Source: Bacteroidetes bacterium B1(2017)
GTDB taxonomy: Bacteria > Bacteroidota > Bacteroidia > UKL13-3
NCBI GenBank assembly: GCA_002256395.1
Contig: NKJG01000001.1
Location: forward strand, 186,001 to 250,000
DNA length: 64,000 bases
Direction of reading: 5' to 3'
The notes beneath the pieces are model-generated. The model made no database searches, was not told the origin of the DNA, and was given only the letters and a program-made list of their open reading frames with translations. Below are positions 27,791 through 37,256 of the stretch, in pieces. Every line of letters starts with the position of its first letter. Within the stretch, counting starts at the first letter, position 1. The translations under genes were made by a program, and so were the position numbers.

Positions 27791-28165
27791 CTAATGTCCA
27801 ACATCACTTCTACCAATTGAATCTTGAAGGCCATCTCCCCCACTCATTATATTTCCAATATTCCTGTAATACAACTCTTTGGCTTGAAGAGCCTGTTCAA
27901 GGGAGTCTGTTTTATACAATAATTCCTGCAAATTACGTTTGGTCTTAGAATCTGTGTAGCCTGGAACATATTCTCTAAGTGAGGTAAAAAAAATAAGCGT
28001 AATAATTAGCGTTGTAAGTAGTACAATTGCTGAACTAAAACCCACAAAAACGTTCATGGGAGTAAGCTTAAACGACAATTTCTCTTCAAAAGATTCGTCG
28101 TTAATAAGTACCAATCTGTACTTATACCTTAACTTGTGTATTAATTTTTTCCTTGGCTGCTCCAT
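27791..28165 (-). CDS. Short single-pass membrane protein, N-terminal half of the bactofilin-linked M23 peptidase family
   Basis: The 124-residue product has a basic start (RKKLIHKLRYKYRLVLIND), a membrane helix (about residues 42-64) and a short periplasmic coiled coil (RNLQELLYKTDSLEQALQAKELY). The KYRLV..ND.SFEEK and REYVPGY motifs match the N-terminus of Bacteroidota M23 endopeptidases encoded next to bactofilin, but here the protein ends in DSIGRSDVGH before any LytM domain. So it lacks the catalytic part. An ATG at 28243 would extend it into the start codon of sprE and is rejected. The 198 bases to bactofilin contain no peptidase remnant I can recognise. Confidence 0.75.
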   Translation of the reverse strand: MEQPRKKLIHKLRYKYRLVLINDESFEEKLSFKLTPMNVFVGFSSAIVLLTTLIITLIFFTSLREYVPGYTDSKTKRNLQELLYKTDSLEQALQAKELYYRNIGNIMSGGDGLQDSIGRSDVGH

Positions 28166-28242
28166 TACAATAGACGAATTAAAAAAGTTTTGGTTAAAAT
28201 TGTAAGATTCAAATTTCAAAGATAGGAAAAACAACGCAGGCA

Positions 28243-30906
28243 TTGTATAGGAACAAAAACATAGTTATTTTATTGCTGCTAGCTTTTAGCTGGCTTGCGG
28301 CATGCAGCCCCACAAAAGACAAATGGTTGAATAGAAAATTCCACACACTTACGGGTCATTTTAACGTATATTTTAATGGCGAACAAAAGCTATTAGACGC
28401 AACCAAACAAATTGAGAACTCGCATGTAAATAATTTCAATAAAATTTTAGACGTATTTCCATTAGGTACTCCAGAAAGTGCAAAAGCCGCTGGAAATGTG
28501 TTGGATGAAGCCATAAAGAAGTTTTCTAAAACCATTCAAATGCATACCATTGGCTCGTATACAGATAATGCCTATTTTGCCATTGGCCAATGCCGGTTTT
28601 ATAAGCAAGATTATTTTGCTTCTATTGAAACCTTTCAGTTTATGATTGGGAAATATAAAGACGGCCCATACACCAATTTAAGTACTTGTTGGATTGCTAG
28701 AAATTATATGGGCATGAATAAACCTGGAGAAGCAGAAGCTTTAATGAGTTTATTATTAGCAAAAAAAACCTTTAAAAAAGAGGAAGTTGCACTTATTTAT
28801 GCCACAGCGGCGGATATCAATATAAAACAAGAAAAATATACCACAGCCATTGATAATTTAAATGCAGCTTTGAAGGGTAAACTCGATAAGAACCAAAAAA
28901 TTAGATACCATTATATTTTGGGTCAGCTTTGTTTACAAGCAAATAAAAAGCCTGAGGCAACCTACCATTTCAACAAGGTTATTTCCTATATTCCAACCTA
29001 TGAATATGCATTTAACGCTACCATAAGCTTAACTAGAATTTTTGACCTAAACGACCCTAGATCGGTTGCTAGAGTTAGAAAAAGTTTAAGACGCATGGCT
29101 AGAGATGAGAAGAATATAGACTATTTGGATCAGATTTATTTTGAGATGGGTAAGTTAGATTTGGCTCAAAAAAATCATCCTGAGGCAATTAAAGATTTTA
29201 AGAAATCTGTTTCAAGCAGTACTAAAAATAAGAATCAAAAAGGAATGAGCTATTATGAATTAGCCAAACTCTATTTTGATAAAAAAGAATTTAAACATGC
29301 TCAAGCCTATTACGATAGCACGGTTTTAAATTTCGACCCTAAACACAAACAGTTTAACGAAATTAAAGAAACCAAAATTGTTCTTTCTGAATTGATAAAC
29401 AATTTAACCGTATACGAAACAGAAGACTCCTTGCAACGTTTGGCTATGCTAAGCAATGATGAATTGAACAGGAAGCTTGATTCTTGGATGGCTGAAGATA
29501 AACGTAAACAAGAATTAGCTGCAAAAGAAGCTAAGAAAAAAGCAAAAGATGCAGCCAGTATGGCAAGCAACCAAAGTTTGGCAACCGCACCTAACACAGC
29601 CATTGCAGGTGTTGGCGATAACTCTTGGTATTTTTACAACCCTGCTTTAGTAAATTCAGGTGCTGCAGAATTTTTCTCAAATAAAAAATGGGGTCAACGC
29701 CTAAATGAAGATTATTGGCGACTTGCAGCAAAAGAAAAACCAAGGGTTGAAACACCAAACCCTGGCACAGATACGAGTGCTGGTTCAAAAAAAGATCCTG
29801 AGAAAAAAGACCCTGTAGAAATAAAACCTGAACCAACACAAACCTCCATCACTGGAAATGCAGATAGGGATAAGTGGATTAAAAATGTACCATTTACTTC
29901 TAGTCAAAAAGAACGATCGAATGCTAAAATTTTGGAGGCTCTTCACAATTTGGGAATTATGTATTACAGTCGTTTAAAAAACCCAAGTGAAAGCAAAAAG
30001 TACTTCGATTTACTTCAAACAAAATTCCCGATTAGCGAATACGAGCCAGAAGCATTTTATTATTTATACAAATCGAATAGCGATTTAAAAAATCAAAAGA
30101 TTGCCGAAGAAAACAGAAAAAATTTAATTACAAACTATCCAGAACACCCATATAGTTTATTGGTTCAGAACAAGGCCATACAATCTAGTGAAAACAATAG
30201 TAATAAACAGCTATTAGCTGATTACGAAAAAATGTACCGTGCCTATACCGAAGGGAATTATGCAGGCGCAATGGACATGAAAAACACCATGGACAAAACC
30301 TATCCAGGAAATAGTTTAAAGCCCAAAATTGACCTGTTAAATGCCTTTTGCATTGGAAAAACTAAAGATAGAGAAGCCTTTAAAAAAGCTTTACAGGAAG
30401 TTAGTGCCACACATAAAGGGTTGGATGTAGCAAAAACTGCGGAGGATTATTTAGAGGTATTAAATAGAGATGATAAAAAGGCTGCTTTTATTGGAAAAGA
30501 TACTACCAATGCAAACCTAGAATTTGACCTTGAAACAGAAACGCCTTTTTATTACGTGCTCGCGATTAACAATAAGAAAATAGATTTTAATGAAATTGTT
30601 ACTCAATATGCTGCCTTTAATGATGCTTATGCTGCAGATGCCAACCTTAAAGTAAATTCAATTATGAGTAATGAGGGGTACCAATTGGTTACCATTAGGG
30701 AGTTTCCAAATATGAAAGCAGCATACGACTATTTGGGAATATTAAGAGCCACCGACTTTAAAAACAAAAAAATAAACTATACCGAAAATACTCCTGAATA
30801 CATTATTTCGACAAAGAATTTCAGGAAAGTATTGAAGGATCAAAAGGTGGAAAAATTTGTTGACTTTTTCAAAAAACAGGAAGAAACATTGAAACCAAAG
30901 AAATGA
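28243..30906 (+). CDS. SprE/PorW-type T9SS and gliding lipoprotein with TPR repeats
   Basis: The 887-residue lipoprotein has its lipobox at residues 18-21 (LAAC, C21) followed by the family start SPTKDKWLNRKFHTLTGHFNVYFNGEQ (read in two parts). Helical TPR-like repeats fill residues about 100-390 and 560-720, separated by a charged, disordered linker. SprE/PorW links the outer-membrane translocon of type IX secretion to the PorL/PorM motor. The start is a TTG at 28243: no ATG or GTG lies between the upstream in-frame stop and the signal peptide. It overlaps the PBP1A gene by four bases, tying secretion to cell-wall synthesis in one transcript. Confidence 0.92.
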   Translation: MYRNKNIVILLLLAFSWLAACSPTKDKWLNRKFHTLTGHFNVYFNGEQKLLDATKQIENSHVNNFNKILDVFPLGTPESAKAAGNVLDEAIKKFSKTIQMHTIGSYTDNAYFAIGQCRFYKQDYFASIETFQFMIGKYKDGPYTNLSTCWIARNYMGMNKPGEAEALMSLLLAKKTFKKEEVALIYATAADINIKQEKYTTAIDNLNAALKGKLDKNQKIRYHYILGQLCLQANKKPEATYHFNKVISYIPTYEYAFNATISLTRIFDLNDPRSVARVRKSLRRMARDEKNIDYLDQIYFEMGKLDLAQKNHPEAIKDFKKSVSSSTKNKNQKGMSYYELAKLYFDKKEFKHAQAYYDSTVLNFDPKHKQFNEIKETKIVLSELINNLTVYETEDSLQRLAMLSNDELNRKLDSWMAEDKRKQELAAKEAKKKAKDAASMASNQSLATAPNTAIAGVGDNSWYFYNPALVNSGAAEFFSNKKWGQRLNEDYWRLAAKEKPRVETPNPGTDTSAGSKKDPEKKDPVEIKPEPTQTSITGNADRDKWIKNVPFTSSQKERSNAKILEALHNLGIMYYSRLKNPSESKKYFDLLQTKFPISEYEPEAFYYLYKSNSDLKNQKIAEENRKNLITNYPEHPYSLLVQNKAIQSSENNSNKQLLADYEKMYRAYTEGNYAGAMDMKNTMDKTYPGNSLKPKIDLLNAFCIGKTKDREAFKKALQEVSATHKGLDVAKTAEDYLEVLNRDDKKAAFIGKDTTNANLEFDLETETPFYYVLAINNKKIDFNEIVTQYAAFNDAYAADANLKVNSIMSNEGYQLVTIREFPNMKAAYDYLGILRATDFKNKKINYTENTPEYIISTKNFRKVLKDQKVEKFVDFFKKQEETLKPKK

Positions 30907-33110
30907 ACTGGAAAGAATATTTTTATAAAAACCCCTATTGGAAATTTATTAAATGGCTATGGGTTGGTGCTTTTAGTGGATTGCTATTATTATCGGCACT
31001 AGTTGGAGCAATTGCTATGGGCTGGTTTGGCCAATTACCACCCATTGAGGAGCTTGAAAACCCTACCACACAATTGGCAAGTGAGGTATACGCCGATGAT
31101 GGAACGACCTTAGGTAAGTATTACTTACAAAACAGAAGTAATGCCAATTATGAAGAGTTAAGCCCGCAGTTAATAAACGCGTTAATTGCCACTGAAGATA
31201 TTCGTTTTTACGAGCATAGTGGAATTGATAATAGCCGTTTGTTTACCATGCTATTTTATAATCTAATTGGTCGTCATCAGGGAGGTAGTACCATTTCTCA
31301 ACAATTAGCTAAAAACTTATATCCACGTAAGAAATTTAAAAGCTTTTTGGAAAAGGCGACCACCAAAGTTCAAGAATGGATTACCGCTGTTTTAATTGAG
31401 CAACGCTATACCAAAGATGAAATTCTTACCATGTATTTTAATACAGTGGAGTTTGGTTCAAACTCATTTGGTATAAGAAGCGCTTCAAAAACTTTTTTTG
31501 GCAAATCGCCACATGATTTAAATGCCAAAGAAGCAGCTATGTTAGTTGGTATGCTAAAAGCTCCAACCTTATATAGCCCTGTGCGAAACCCCGCTAATGC
31601 ATTGCGCAGAAGAAATACTGTTCTGAACCAAATGGAGAAGGCCAATTTTATACCATCTGATTCGTGTACTTTACTAAAATCTCAACCTATTGAATTAAAT
31701 TTTCAGGAAGAAAGTCACAACGAAGGTTTAGCAACCTATTTTAGAGAAACACTTCGAATGGAGTTGTTGGATTGGTGTGAAGAGAATGGCTATAATTTAT
31801 ATAAAGATGGATTAAAAATCTATACCAGTATTAATCCAACCATACAGCAAATTGCCGAGCAAACTGTTGACGAACAATTAAAAGACCAACAGCGAAAATT
31901 CTTTAACCATTGGAAAGGCAGAGAACCTTGGGGAGCATTTAAAGAGGTGCTAACAAGTGGCATGAAACGCAGCGATAGATATAGAATTGCCAAAGAAATG
32001 GGCAAGAATGAATCGGAAATAAATAAGGAATTTAATACGCCTGTTAAGATGCGTGTTTTTAGCTATACACGTGGAGATATTGACACTACTATGACGCCTA
32101 TGGATAGCATTAAATATTATAAATATTTTATGCAATGTGGCTTTATGAGCATGGATCCTCAAACAGGAAAAATTAAAGCTTGGGTTGGTGGAACTAACTA
32201 TAATTATTTTAAATACGATCACGTAAATGTTACTGCAAAAAGGCAGGTTGGTTCAACCTTTAAGCCTTTTGTATATACTGTTGCTGTAGACAATGGTTTC
32301 TCGCCATGCACTATGATACCAGATAAGCCTGTAAGCTTTGAAGGCTACCCTGACTATAACCCTGGCAATGCCGATACCAAATACGACATGCCTGAAATGC
32401 CTATGTTTAGAGGCTTAAAACTATCTATTAATTTAGTATGCTTAAATGTCTTAAAATTATTAGGTGATGATGGTATTAAAAATGTAATTGACCTTGCTAA
32501 GAAAATGGGTGTAACAAGTAAAATTGAACCTTACCCTTCATCGGCTTTAGGCACGGCCGATATTTCTGTGTATGAAATGGTGGGAGCATTTTCAACTTTT
32601 GCCAACAAAGGTGTTTGGATCAAACCTACTTACTTGAATAGAATAGTAGATAAAAACGGCAATGTTATTTTTGAAAACTTACCTATTACACAAGAAGCAT
32701 TAAGCGAACAAACAGCTTATATAATGTGTAAGATGTTGGAGCAAGTTACCACAACAGGAACAGCTGCTAAGATTAAATATCAATATAAAATTCCGGGAGC
32801 ATGTGGAGGCAAAACAGGCACTACCCAAAACTATAGCGATGGTTGGTTTATAGGCATTACTCCTACTTTGGTTTCGGGCCTTTGGGTTGGATGGGAAGAT
32901 AGAGCCATACATTTTAGAACAATGGATTTAGGTTCTGGCTCTGCTATGGCCATGCCTATTTGGGCTACCTTTATGCAAAAAGTAGTTGCTGTGCCAAACC
33001 TTGTTAAAGTAGTAAACGAATGGGAAGCACCACAAAGTCCGCTAAGTGTAGAAATAGATTGTGCTAAGTTTTCGAATGGCCAACCAGAGAAAGAAGATTT
33101 TGTTGAGTAA
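30903..33110 (+). CDS. Class A penicillin-binding protein 1A
   Basis: The 735-residue bifunctional enzyme polymerises and cross-links peptidoglycan. One membrane helix (about residues 18-42) anchors it. The GT51 domain shows ATEDIRFYEHSGID, GGSTISQQLAKNLY and RKKFKSFLEKATTKVQEW; the transpeptidase has S451-T-F-K454, a SIN triad (LSINLVCL) and KTGTTQNYSDGW. All catalytic motifs are present. Its ATG overlaps the sprE stop (ATGA), so translation is coupled. Compared with E. coli PBP1a it lacks the large OB insertion. Confidence 0.95.
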   Translation: MNWKEYFYKNPYWKFIKWLWVGAFSGLLLLSALVGAIAMGWFGQLPPIEELENPTTQLASEVYADDGTTLGKYYLQNRSNANYEELSPQLINALIATEDIRFYEHSGIDNSRLFTMLFYNLIGRHQGGSTISQQLAKNLYPRKKFKSFLEKATTKVQEWITAVLIEQRYTKDEILTMYFNTVEFGSNSFGIRSASKTFFGKSPHDLNAKEAAMLVGMLKAPTLYSPVRNPANALRRRNTVLNQMEKANFIPSDSCTLLKSQPIELNFQEESHNEGLATYFRETLRMELLDWCEENGYNLYKDGLKIYTSINPTIQQIAEQTVDEQLKDQQRKFFNHWKGREPWGAFKEVLTSGMKRSDRYRIAKEMGKNESEINKEFNTPVKMRVFSYTRGDIDTTMTPMDSIKYYKYFMQCGFMSMDPQTGKIKAWVGGTNYNYFKYDHVNVTAKRQVGSTFKPFVYTVAVDNGFSPCTMIPDKPVSFEGYPDYNPGNADTKYDMPEMPMFRGLKLSINLVCLNVLKLLGDDGIKNVIDLAKKMGVTSKIEPYPSSALGTADISVYEMVGAFSTFANKGVWIKPTYLNRIVDKNGNVIFENLPITQEALSEQTAYIMCKMLEQVTTTGTAAKIKYQYKIPGACGGKTGTTQNYSDGWFIGITPTLVSGLWVGWEDRAIHFRTMDLGSGSAMAMPIWATFMQKVVAVPNLVKVVNEWEAPQSPLSVEIDCAKFSNGQPEKEDFVE

Positions 33111-33140
33111 GCAAATCATTGTTGGCAACCTATCAAGAAA

Positions 33141-35315
33141 ATGAAAATCAAAATCAGCTTCCTCTTTCTTTTAACTCTTTTCTTTTTAACTCGTTTAAAC
33201 GCACAGAACAAACTAGAAATTCAGCTTAAAGACAGCCTAAGTGGAGAGGCCATAATTGGGGCAACCATTATTCAAAATGGAACCACCAATGGAGCAGCCT
33301 CTGATGCGAATGGAATTGCCAAATGCCCAGTAAGTAAGACGGGAATGGTTTCCTTTACGATTCGTTATGTTGGATATAAAACGGTACATCTTGATATACC
33401 TATCCCCCAAGAAATAAAACCTCTTTTGGTATATATGAACCAAGAGGATGGAGAGCTGGAGATGGTAATTGTTTCATCGGTTCGAACCAACTCAAGGATA
33501 GAAGACAACCCAACACGAATTGAAGTTTTGGGCTTGGAAGAAATGGGTGAAGAAAACGGAATAAAACCCGGAAATATCATGAGCTTATTGGGCGATATTG
33601 CGGGCATACAAATGCAACAAGTCTCGGCAAGTTCTGGTAATACCTTTGCCAGAGTACAAGGTTTAAACGGACGATATACTCAAATCTTAAGAGATGGAAT
33701 GCCTATGTATGGTGGACTTTCGGGCAATTTTGGAATAATGCAAATACCACCTGCCGATTTAAAACAAATAGAGATTATTAAAGGATCTGCTTCTACATTA
33801 TATGGCGGCGATGCCATTGGGGGTATTATAAATTTAGTAAGTAAAGACCCAACGTATAATCCAGAATTAAACATAACACTTAATCAATCGAGTTTACAAG
33901 AAACTAATTTAAATGCCTATACAGCGCATAGATCTAAAAACGTTGGCATAACATTATTTGCAGGCTCTACCTACCAACAAGCATTGGATATTGACAAAGA
34001 TGGATTGAGTGATGTGGCAGGAGTTAACAGTTATGTATTTCATCCTAAAATACTCTTTTATATTAACCCAAAAGCTACTTTAACCTTAAATGCTACCTAT
34101 ACATCAGACACCCGAGCAGGTGGCGATATGCGCTATTTAACGGCTGCTAAAAACGATACGCTATACCATATTAAAACAAGTACTAGCAGAAAAAATGCAG
34201 ATTTAAAATATATATATTTAATAGGTAAAAACGACCAATTAACGGCTAAAGTAAGTACAAGCGTATACTCTCAAAACACCAACACAAAACCCTATATATT
34301 TTTGGCGAACCAAAATTTATATTATTCTGAAGTTTCATACCTGCACAGACGTACACGTGCCGATTGGGTTTTAGGTTTGAACCTAAATGGAGATGTATTT
34401 ACCAATAATTCTAAAGCCTTAGTAGAAGTAAAAAACTACCAGTATCAAACCTTAGGATTATTTGCGCAAAACACTTGGAAGCCAATAGAAAAATTCACTC
34501 TCGAAAGTGGCTTGCGTATTGACAAACACACTACTTTTGGAACCTTTATATTACCTCGTTTAAGCGCTTTATATAAACTTAATAAACTACTAAGTTTACG
34601 TTTAAATGGAGGAACTGGATATAAAGCACCAAGCTTAGTATCCTATATTAATTATGAAACTGATTTGGCAAGTTTAAGTTCTGGAATTTCATTAAAGGCA
34701 GAACGTTCAACGGGTTTTAATGCCGATGTTAATTACTATCAACAATTTGCTAATGGAGTGAATATTACCTTGAACCAATCGGCATTTTATACCCAAATAA
34801 GCAACCCTGTATTTGATAGCTTAACACAGTTTGGAACCATTGCAGTTAACAATGCTAGCAAGGCATTGCTTACTAAAGGTCTTCAAACGTATGCGCGATT
34901 GCATGCCAAAGAATTTGAACTATATTTAGGTTATGTGTATACCCAGGTTGAACGGAAATTTGATGAGGTAAATATTCTTCCGGTAATAACTCCAAAACAT
35001 AATATAAGTTCCACCTTCTTTTTTGAACCAAGTGAAGATTGGCGTGTTGGAATTGAAAGTTCTTGGATTGCGGGGCAATTGGATCAAAACTATAAAGAGG
35101 TTAAAAACTATTACCTATTAGCAGCCATGGTTCAATATTCATATAAGAAACTAACTTTTGTTTTAAATGGTGAAAACCTTTTAGACTTTAGGCAAAACAA
35201 ATTGGGACGGATATACGATGGAACTATAAGCAACCCAAGTTTCCATAAATTATGGGCACCAATTGATGGAAGGGTAATAAATTTATCTTTGCAATGGAAA
35301 ATCTACACTCGATAA
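33141..35315 (+). CDS. TonB-dependent receptor with CarboxypepD-like N-terminal domain
   Basis: The 724-residue outer-membrane receptor has a signal peptide (about 1-21), a carboxypeptidase-regulatory-like beta domain (about 25-100, SLSGEAIIGATIIQNGT), a plug (about 105-220, with VEILKGSASTLYGGDAIGG-like IEIIKGSASTLYGGDAIGG) and a 22-strand barrel ending near GRVINLSLQWKIYT. No SusD partner is adjacent, and the plug is closer to metal/siderophore or cobalamin receptors than to SusC. The substrate cannot be told. It lies 30 bases after PBP1A and its stop overlaps the next start by one base. Confidence 0.9.
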   Translation: MKIKISFLFLLTLFFLTRLNAQNKLEIQLKDSLSGEAIIGATIIQNGTTNGAASDANGIAKCPVSKTGMVSFTIRYVGYKTVHLDIPIPQEIKPLLVYMNQEDGELEMVIVSSVRTNSRIEDNPTRIEVLGLEEMGEENGIKPGNIMSLLGDIAGIQMQQVSASSGNTFARVQGLNGRYTQILRDGMPMYGGLSGNFGIMQIPPADLKQIEIIKGSASTLYGGDAIGGIINLVSKDPTYNPELNITLNQSSLQETNLNAYTAHRSKNVGITLFAGSTYQQALDIDKDGLSDVAGVNSYVFHPKILFYINPKATLTLNATYTSDTRAGGDMRYLTAAKNDTLYHIKTSTSRKNADLKYIYLIGKNDQLTAKVSTSVYSQNTNTKPYIFLANQNLYYSEVSYLHRRTRADWVLGLNLNGDVFTNNSKALVEVKNYQYQTLGLFAQNTWKPIEKFTLESGLRIDKHTTFGTFILPRLSALYKLNKLLSLRLNGGTGYKAPSLVSYINYETDLASLSSGISLKAERSTGFNADVNYYQQFANGVNITLNQSAFYTQISNPVFDSLTQFGTIAVNNASKALLTKGLQTYARLHAKEFELYLGYVYTQVERKFDEVNILPVITPKHNISSTFFFEPSEDWRVGIESSWIAGQLDQNYKEVKNYYLLAAMVQYSYKKLTFVLNGENLLDFRQNKLGRIYDGTISNPSFHKLWAPIDGRVINLSLQWKIYTR
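35263..35291 (+). promoter_or_regulatory. Internal promoter inside the TonB receptor gene
   Basis: TTG at 35263-35265 and TATCTTTG at 35284-35291 are 18 bases apart and 23 bases before the start of the next gene, so that gene may be transcribed independently of the receptor. Confidence 0.45.
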
Positions 35316-35884
35316 TGAAGAAAGTATTACACCCTATATTGCTTGGATTACTTATCATTTTAAACAGTAGCTTTAAAACTGAACTGCTTTTTGGGATAGA
35401 AATTTGGCAACATGGAAAGCCCGTGAAGATTAGTAAACAGGTAGTTTTATTAGACAAGGAACCCTTTCAAATAAAAGTAAGTTTATATAAGCAGGAGGGT
35501 GTTTTTGTGAATGCCTCTGTGCAGGAAAATTACTTTAAATTGCAGGATTCAGAACCAATTGCTAATCTGGCCGATTGGCCTGCTAATACATTTGCTGAAT
35601 CAACTTTTAATGTGGACCAAGATTTAATTCTGGATAGCGAAGGTGTAGGGTATTGGTTTTATAATAAAAAGAAAGATTGGCACCGATTTGATTCGAGTGT
35701 TGTACTTGGAGAAAATGTTGTAATTGGAACAAAAAGCATTTCACATTTCTTTGTGCCATCGGTTCAAAAAACAATGGATATTTCTGATATTAAATCGCCT
35801 ATTTATTTATTTCTTGTGGCCGCTAAAGAAGGTAGAAAAATAAAGGAACTACAACGTCAGAAAATTATGATTATTTGGAAATAA
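35315..35884 (+). CDS. Secreted protein of unknown function
   Basis: The 189-residue product has a signal peptide (about residues 1-22) and a compact beta-rich mature part with KISKQVVLLDKEPFQIKVSLY and a late YWFYNKKKDWHRFD. I do not recognise a family. The ATG at 35315 shares its A with the receptor stop codon, so translation is coupled to the TonB receptor; an upstream ATG at 35294 is less likely. A promoter lies just upstream. It may be an accessory periplasmic or surface protein of the receptor, which is inference from context only. Confidence 0.75.
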   Translation: MKKVLHPILLGLLIILNSSFKTELLFGIEIWQHGKPVKISKQVVLLDKEPFQIKVSLYKQEGVFVNASVQENYFKLQDSEPIANLADWPANTFAESTFNVDQDLILDSEGVGYWFYNKKKDWHRFDSSVVLGENVVIGTKSISHFFVPSVQKTMDISDIKSPIYLFLVAAKEGRKIKELQRQKIMIIWK

Positions 35885-35886
35885 AT

Positions 35887-37155
35887 ATGAAGAAAACTTA
35901 CTTCCTTTTTTGTATTCAGCTAATTTCACTAGCAGCGTTTTCTCAAGTACCAAGCAAACGCATATTATTTTTAGGTAATAGTTATACCTCCGTAAACAAT
36001 TTACCGCAACTCCTTTATGATCTTGCTGCATCGGGCGGCGATACAATTTATTTTGACAGCAATGCTCCTGGCGGTTATACCCTTCAAGGTCATTCAACCA
36101 ATGCCGAATCATTGGGGAAAATTCAACAAGGCAACTGGGATTTTGTGGTATTACAAGAACAAAGTCAACTTCCCTCCTTTCCTATTGAACAGGTTGAAAG
36201 CGAAACATTTCCATTTGCCCATGCTTTAGACAGTATTATTAAACAAACAAATGCGTGCGCCAAGACCTGTTTTTACATGACCTGGGGACGCAAAAATGGC
36301 GATGCATCAAACTGTGCCGAGTGGCCACCCGTATGCACCTATGCTGGCATGGACAGTCTCTTAAATTTAAGGTATACCATGATGGCCGATTCAAACCAAG
36401 CATTATTAGCACCCGTGGGTGTGGTTTGGAAATACCTTCGAGCTAATTACCCAACAATTGAATTGTATCAATCAGATGAAAGTCACCCAAGCTATGCTGG
36501 AACCTATTTAACTGCCTGCACCTTTTATTCAATACTATTGCGAAAAGACCCGAGTTTACTTTCCTATTCATATATGCTTTCAGCAACTGATGCTGCTAGT
36601 ATACGCAATGCTGTAAAGCTTTTGGTATACAATAATCTGGCTAATTGGAATGTGGGACTCGCAGATCCTAAAACAAATTTTACCCAAAGCCTTATAAGCG
36701 CCAAAGTAATTTCATTTAGCAATAGATCTAGCAATTGCGAATCCTATAAATGGTATTTTGGCGACGGTGATTCTTCTACAGAAACATCTCCAACACATAC
36801 CTATTTAAAAGGCGGAGACTTTCAAGTAAAACTTCTTGGAACCAATTGTAATTATTGGGATACAAGCACGAAAACTGTAAAAATTTCGAGCACAGGAATG
36901 GCCAATTCACCTCTAGTGAAAACCGAGTTAATGATTTATCCTAACCCCGCTCAAAACAGTCTTTATTTAAAATCAAATTCAAAAAACGAATTTAAGGTAC
37001 AAATATATTCAGTGGAAGGCAGCCTTAAACTTGAGTCAATTACAAGTAGCCAAAAGGAAATTTCGCTGAGAGATTTGAACGCAGGCCTATATTTCATTCG
37101 AATAGAAACGAAAGAAGGGGAACTGCACAATTACAGGTTCTTAAAAGAAAACTAA
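35887..37155 (+). CDS. Secreted SGNH/GDSL-type hydrolase with PKD domain and T9SS sorting domain
   Basis: The 422-residue protein has a signal peptide (about 1-20), an SGNH-like hydrolase domain (LFLGNSYT with S32 as the likely nucleophile; a late SDESHPS with the Asp/His of the triad), a PKD domain (FGDGDSS, about 290-340), and a type A T9SS C-terminal signal starting MIYPNPAQNSLYL. It should be exported through the T9SS that SprE serves. The substrate is probably an ester or acetyl group on sugar, judging only by family. The ATG at 35887 is preferred to a TTG at 35875. Confidence 0.88.
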   Translation: MKKTYFLFCIQLISLAAFSQVPSKRILFLGNSYTSVNNLPQLLYDLAASGGDTIYFDSNAPGGYTLQGHSTNAESLGKIQQGNWDFVVLQEQSQLPSFPIEQVESETFPFAHALDSIIKQTNACAKTCFYMTWGRKNGDASNCAEWPPVCTYAGMDSLLNLRYTMMADSNQALLAPVGVVWKYLRANYPTIELYQSDESHPSYAGTYLTACTFYSILLRKDPSLLSYSYMLSATDAASIRNAVKLLVYNNLANWNVGLADPKTNFTQSLISAKVISFSNRSSNCESYKWYFGDGDSSTETSPTHTYLKGGDFQVKLLGTNCNYWDTSTKTVKISSTGMANSPLVKTELMIYPNPAQNSLYLKSNSKNEFKVQIYSVEGSLKLESITSSQKEISLRDLNAGLYFIRIETKEGELHNYRFLKEN

Positions 37156-37216
37156 ACTTTTTCTTAATACAATAAAACTATTTGCATATCAGGCAAATAG
37201 AATATATCTTGCTTCG

Positions 37217-37224
37217 TAATTTTG
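37217..37224 (+). promoter_or_regulatory. Candidate -7 element for the PKD-repeat gene
   Basis: TAATTTTG fits TAnnTTTG and lies 32 bases before the ATG at 37257. No good -33 TTG at the usual spacing is seen. Confidence 0.35.
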
Positions 37225-37256
37225 CTATTGATACCTGGCAATTTAAACTCACTCAT

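Noticed and set aside
33141-35884. A SusC/SusD polysaccharide utilisation pair
   Set aside because: The TonB receptor is too short for SusC and the following 189-residue protein has no SusD features; no glycoside hydrolase is near.
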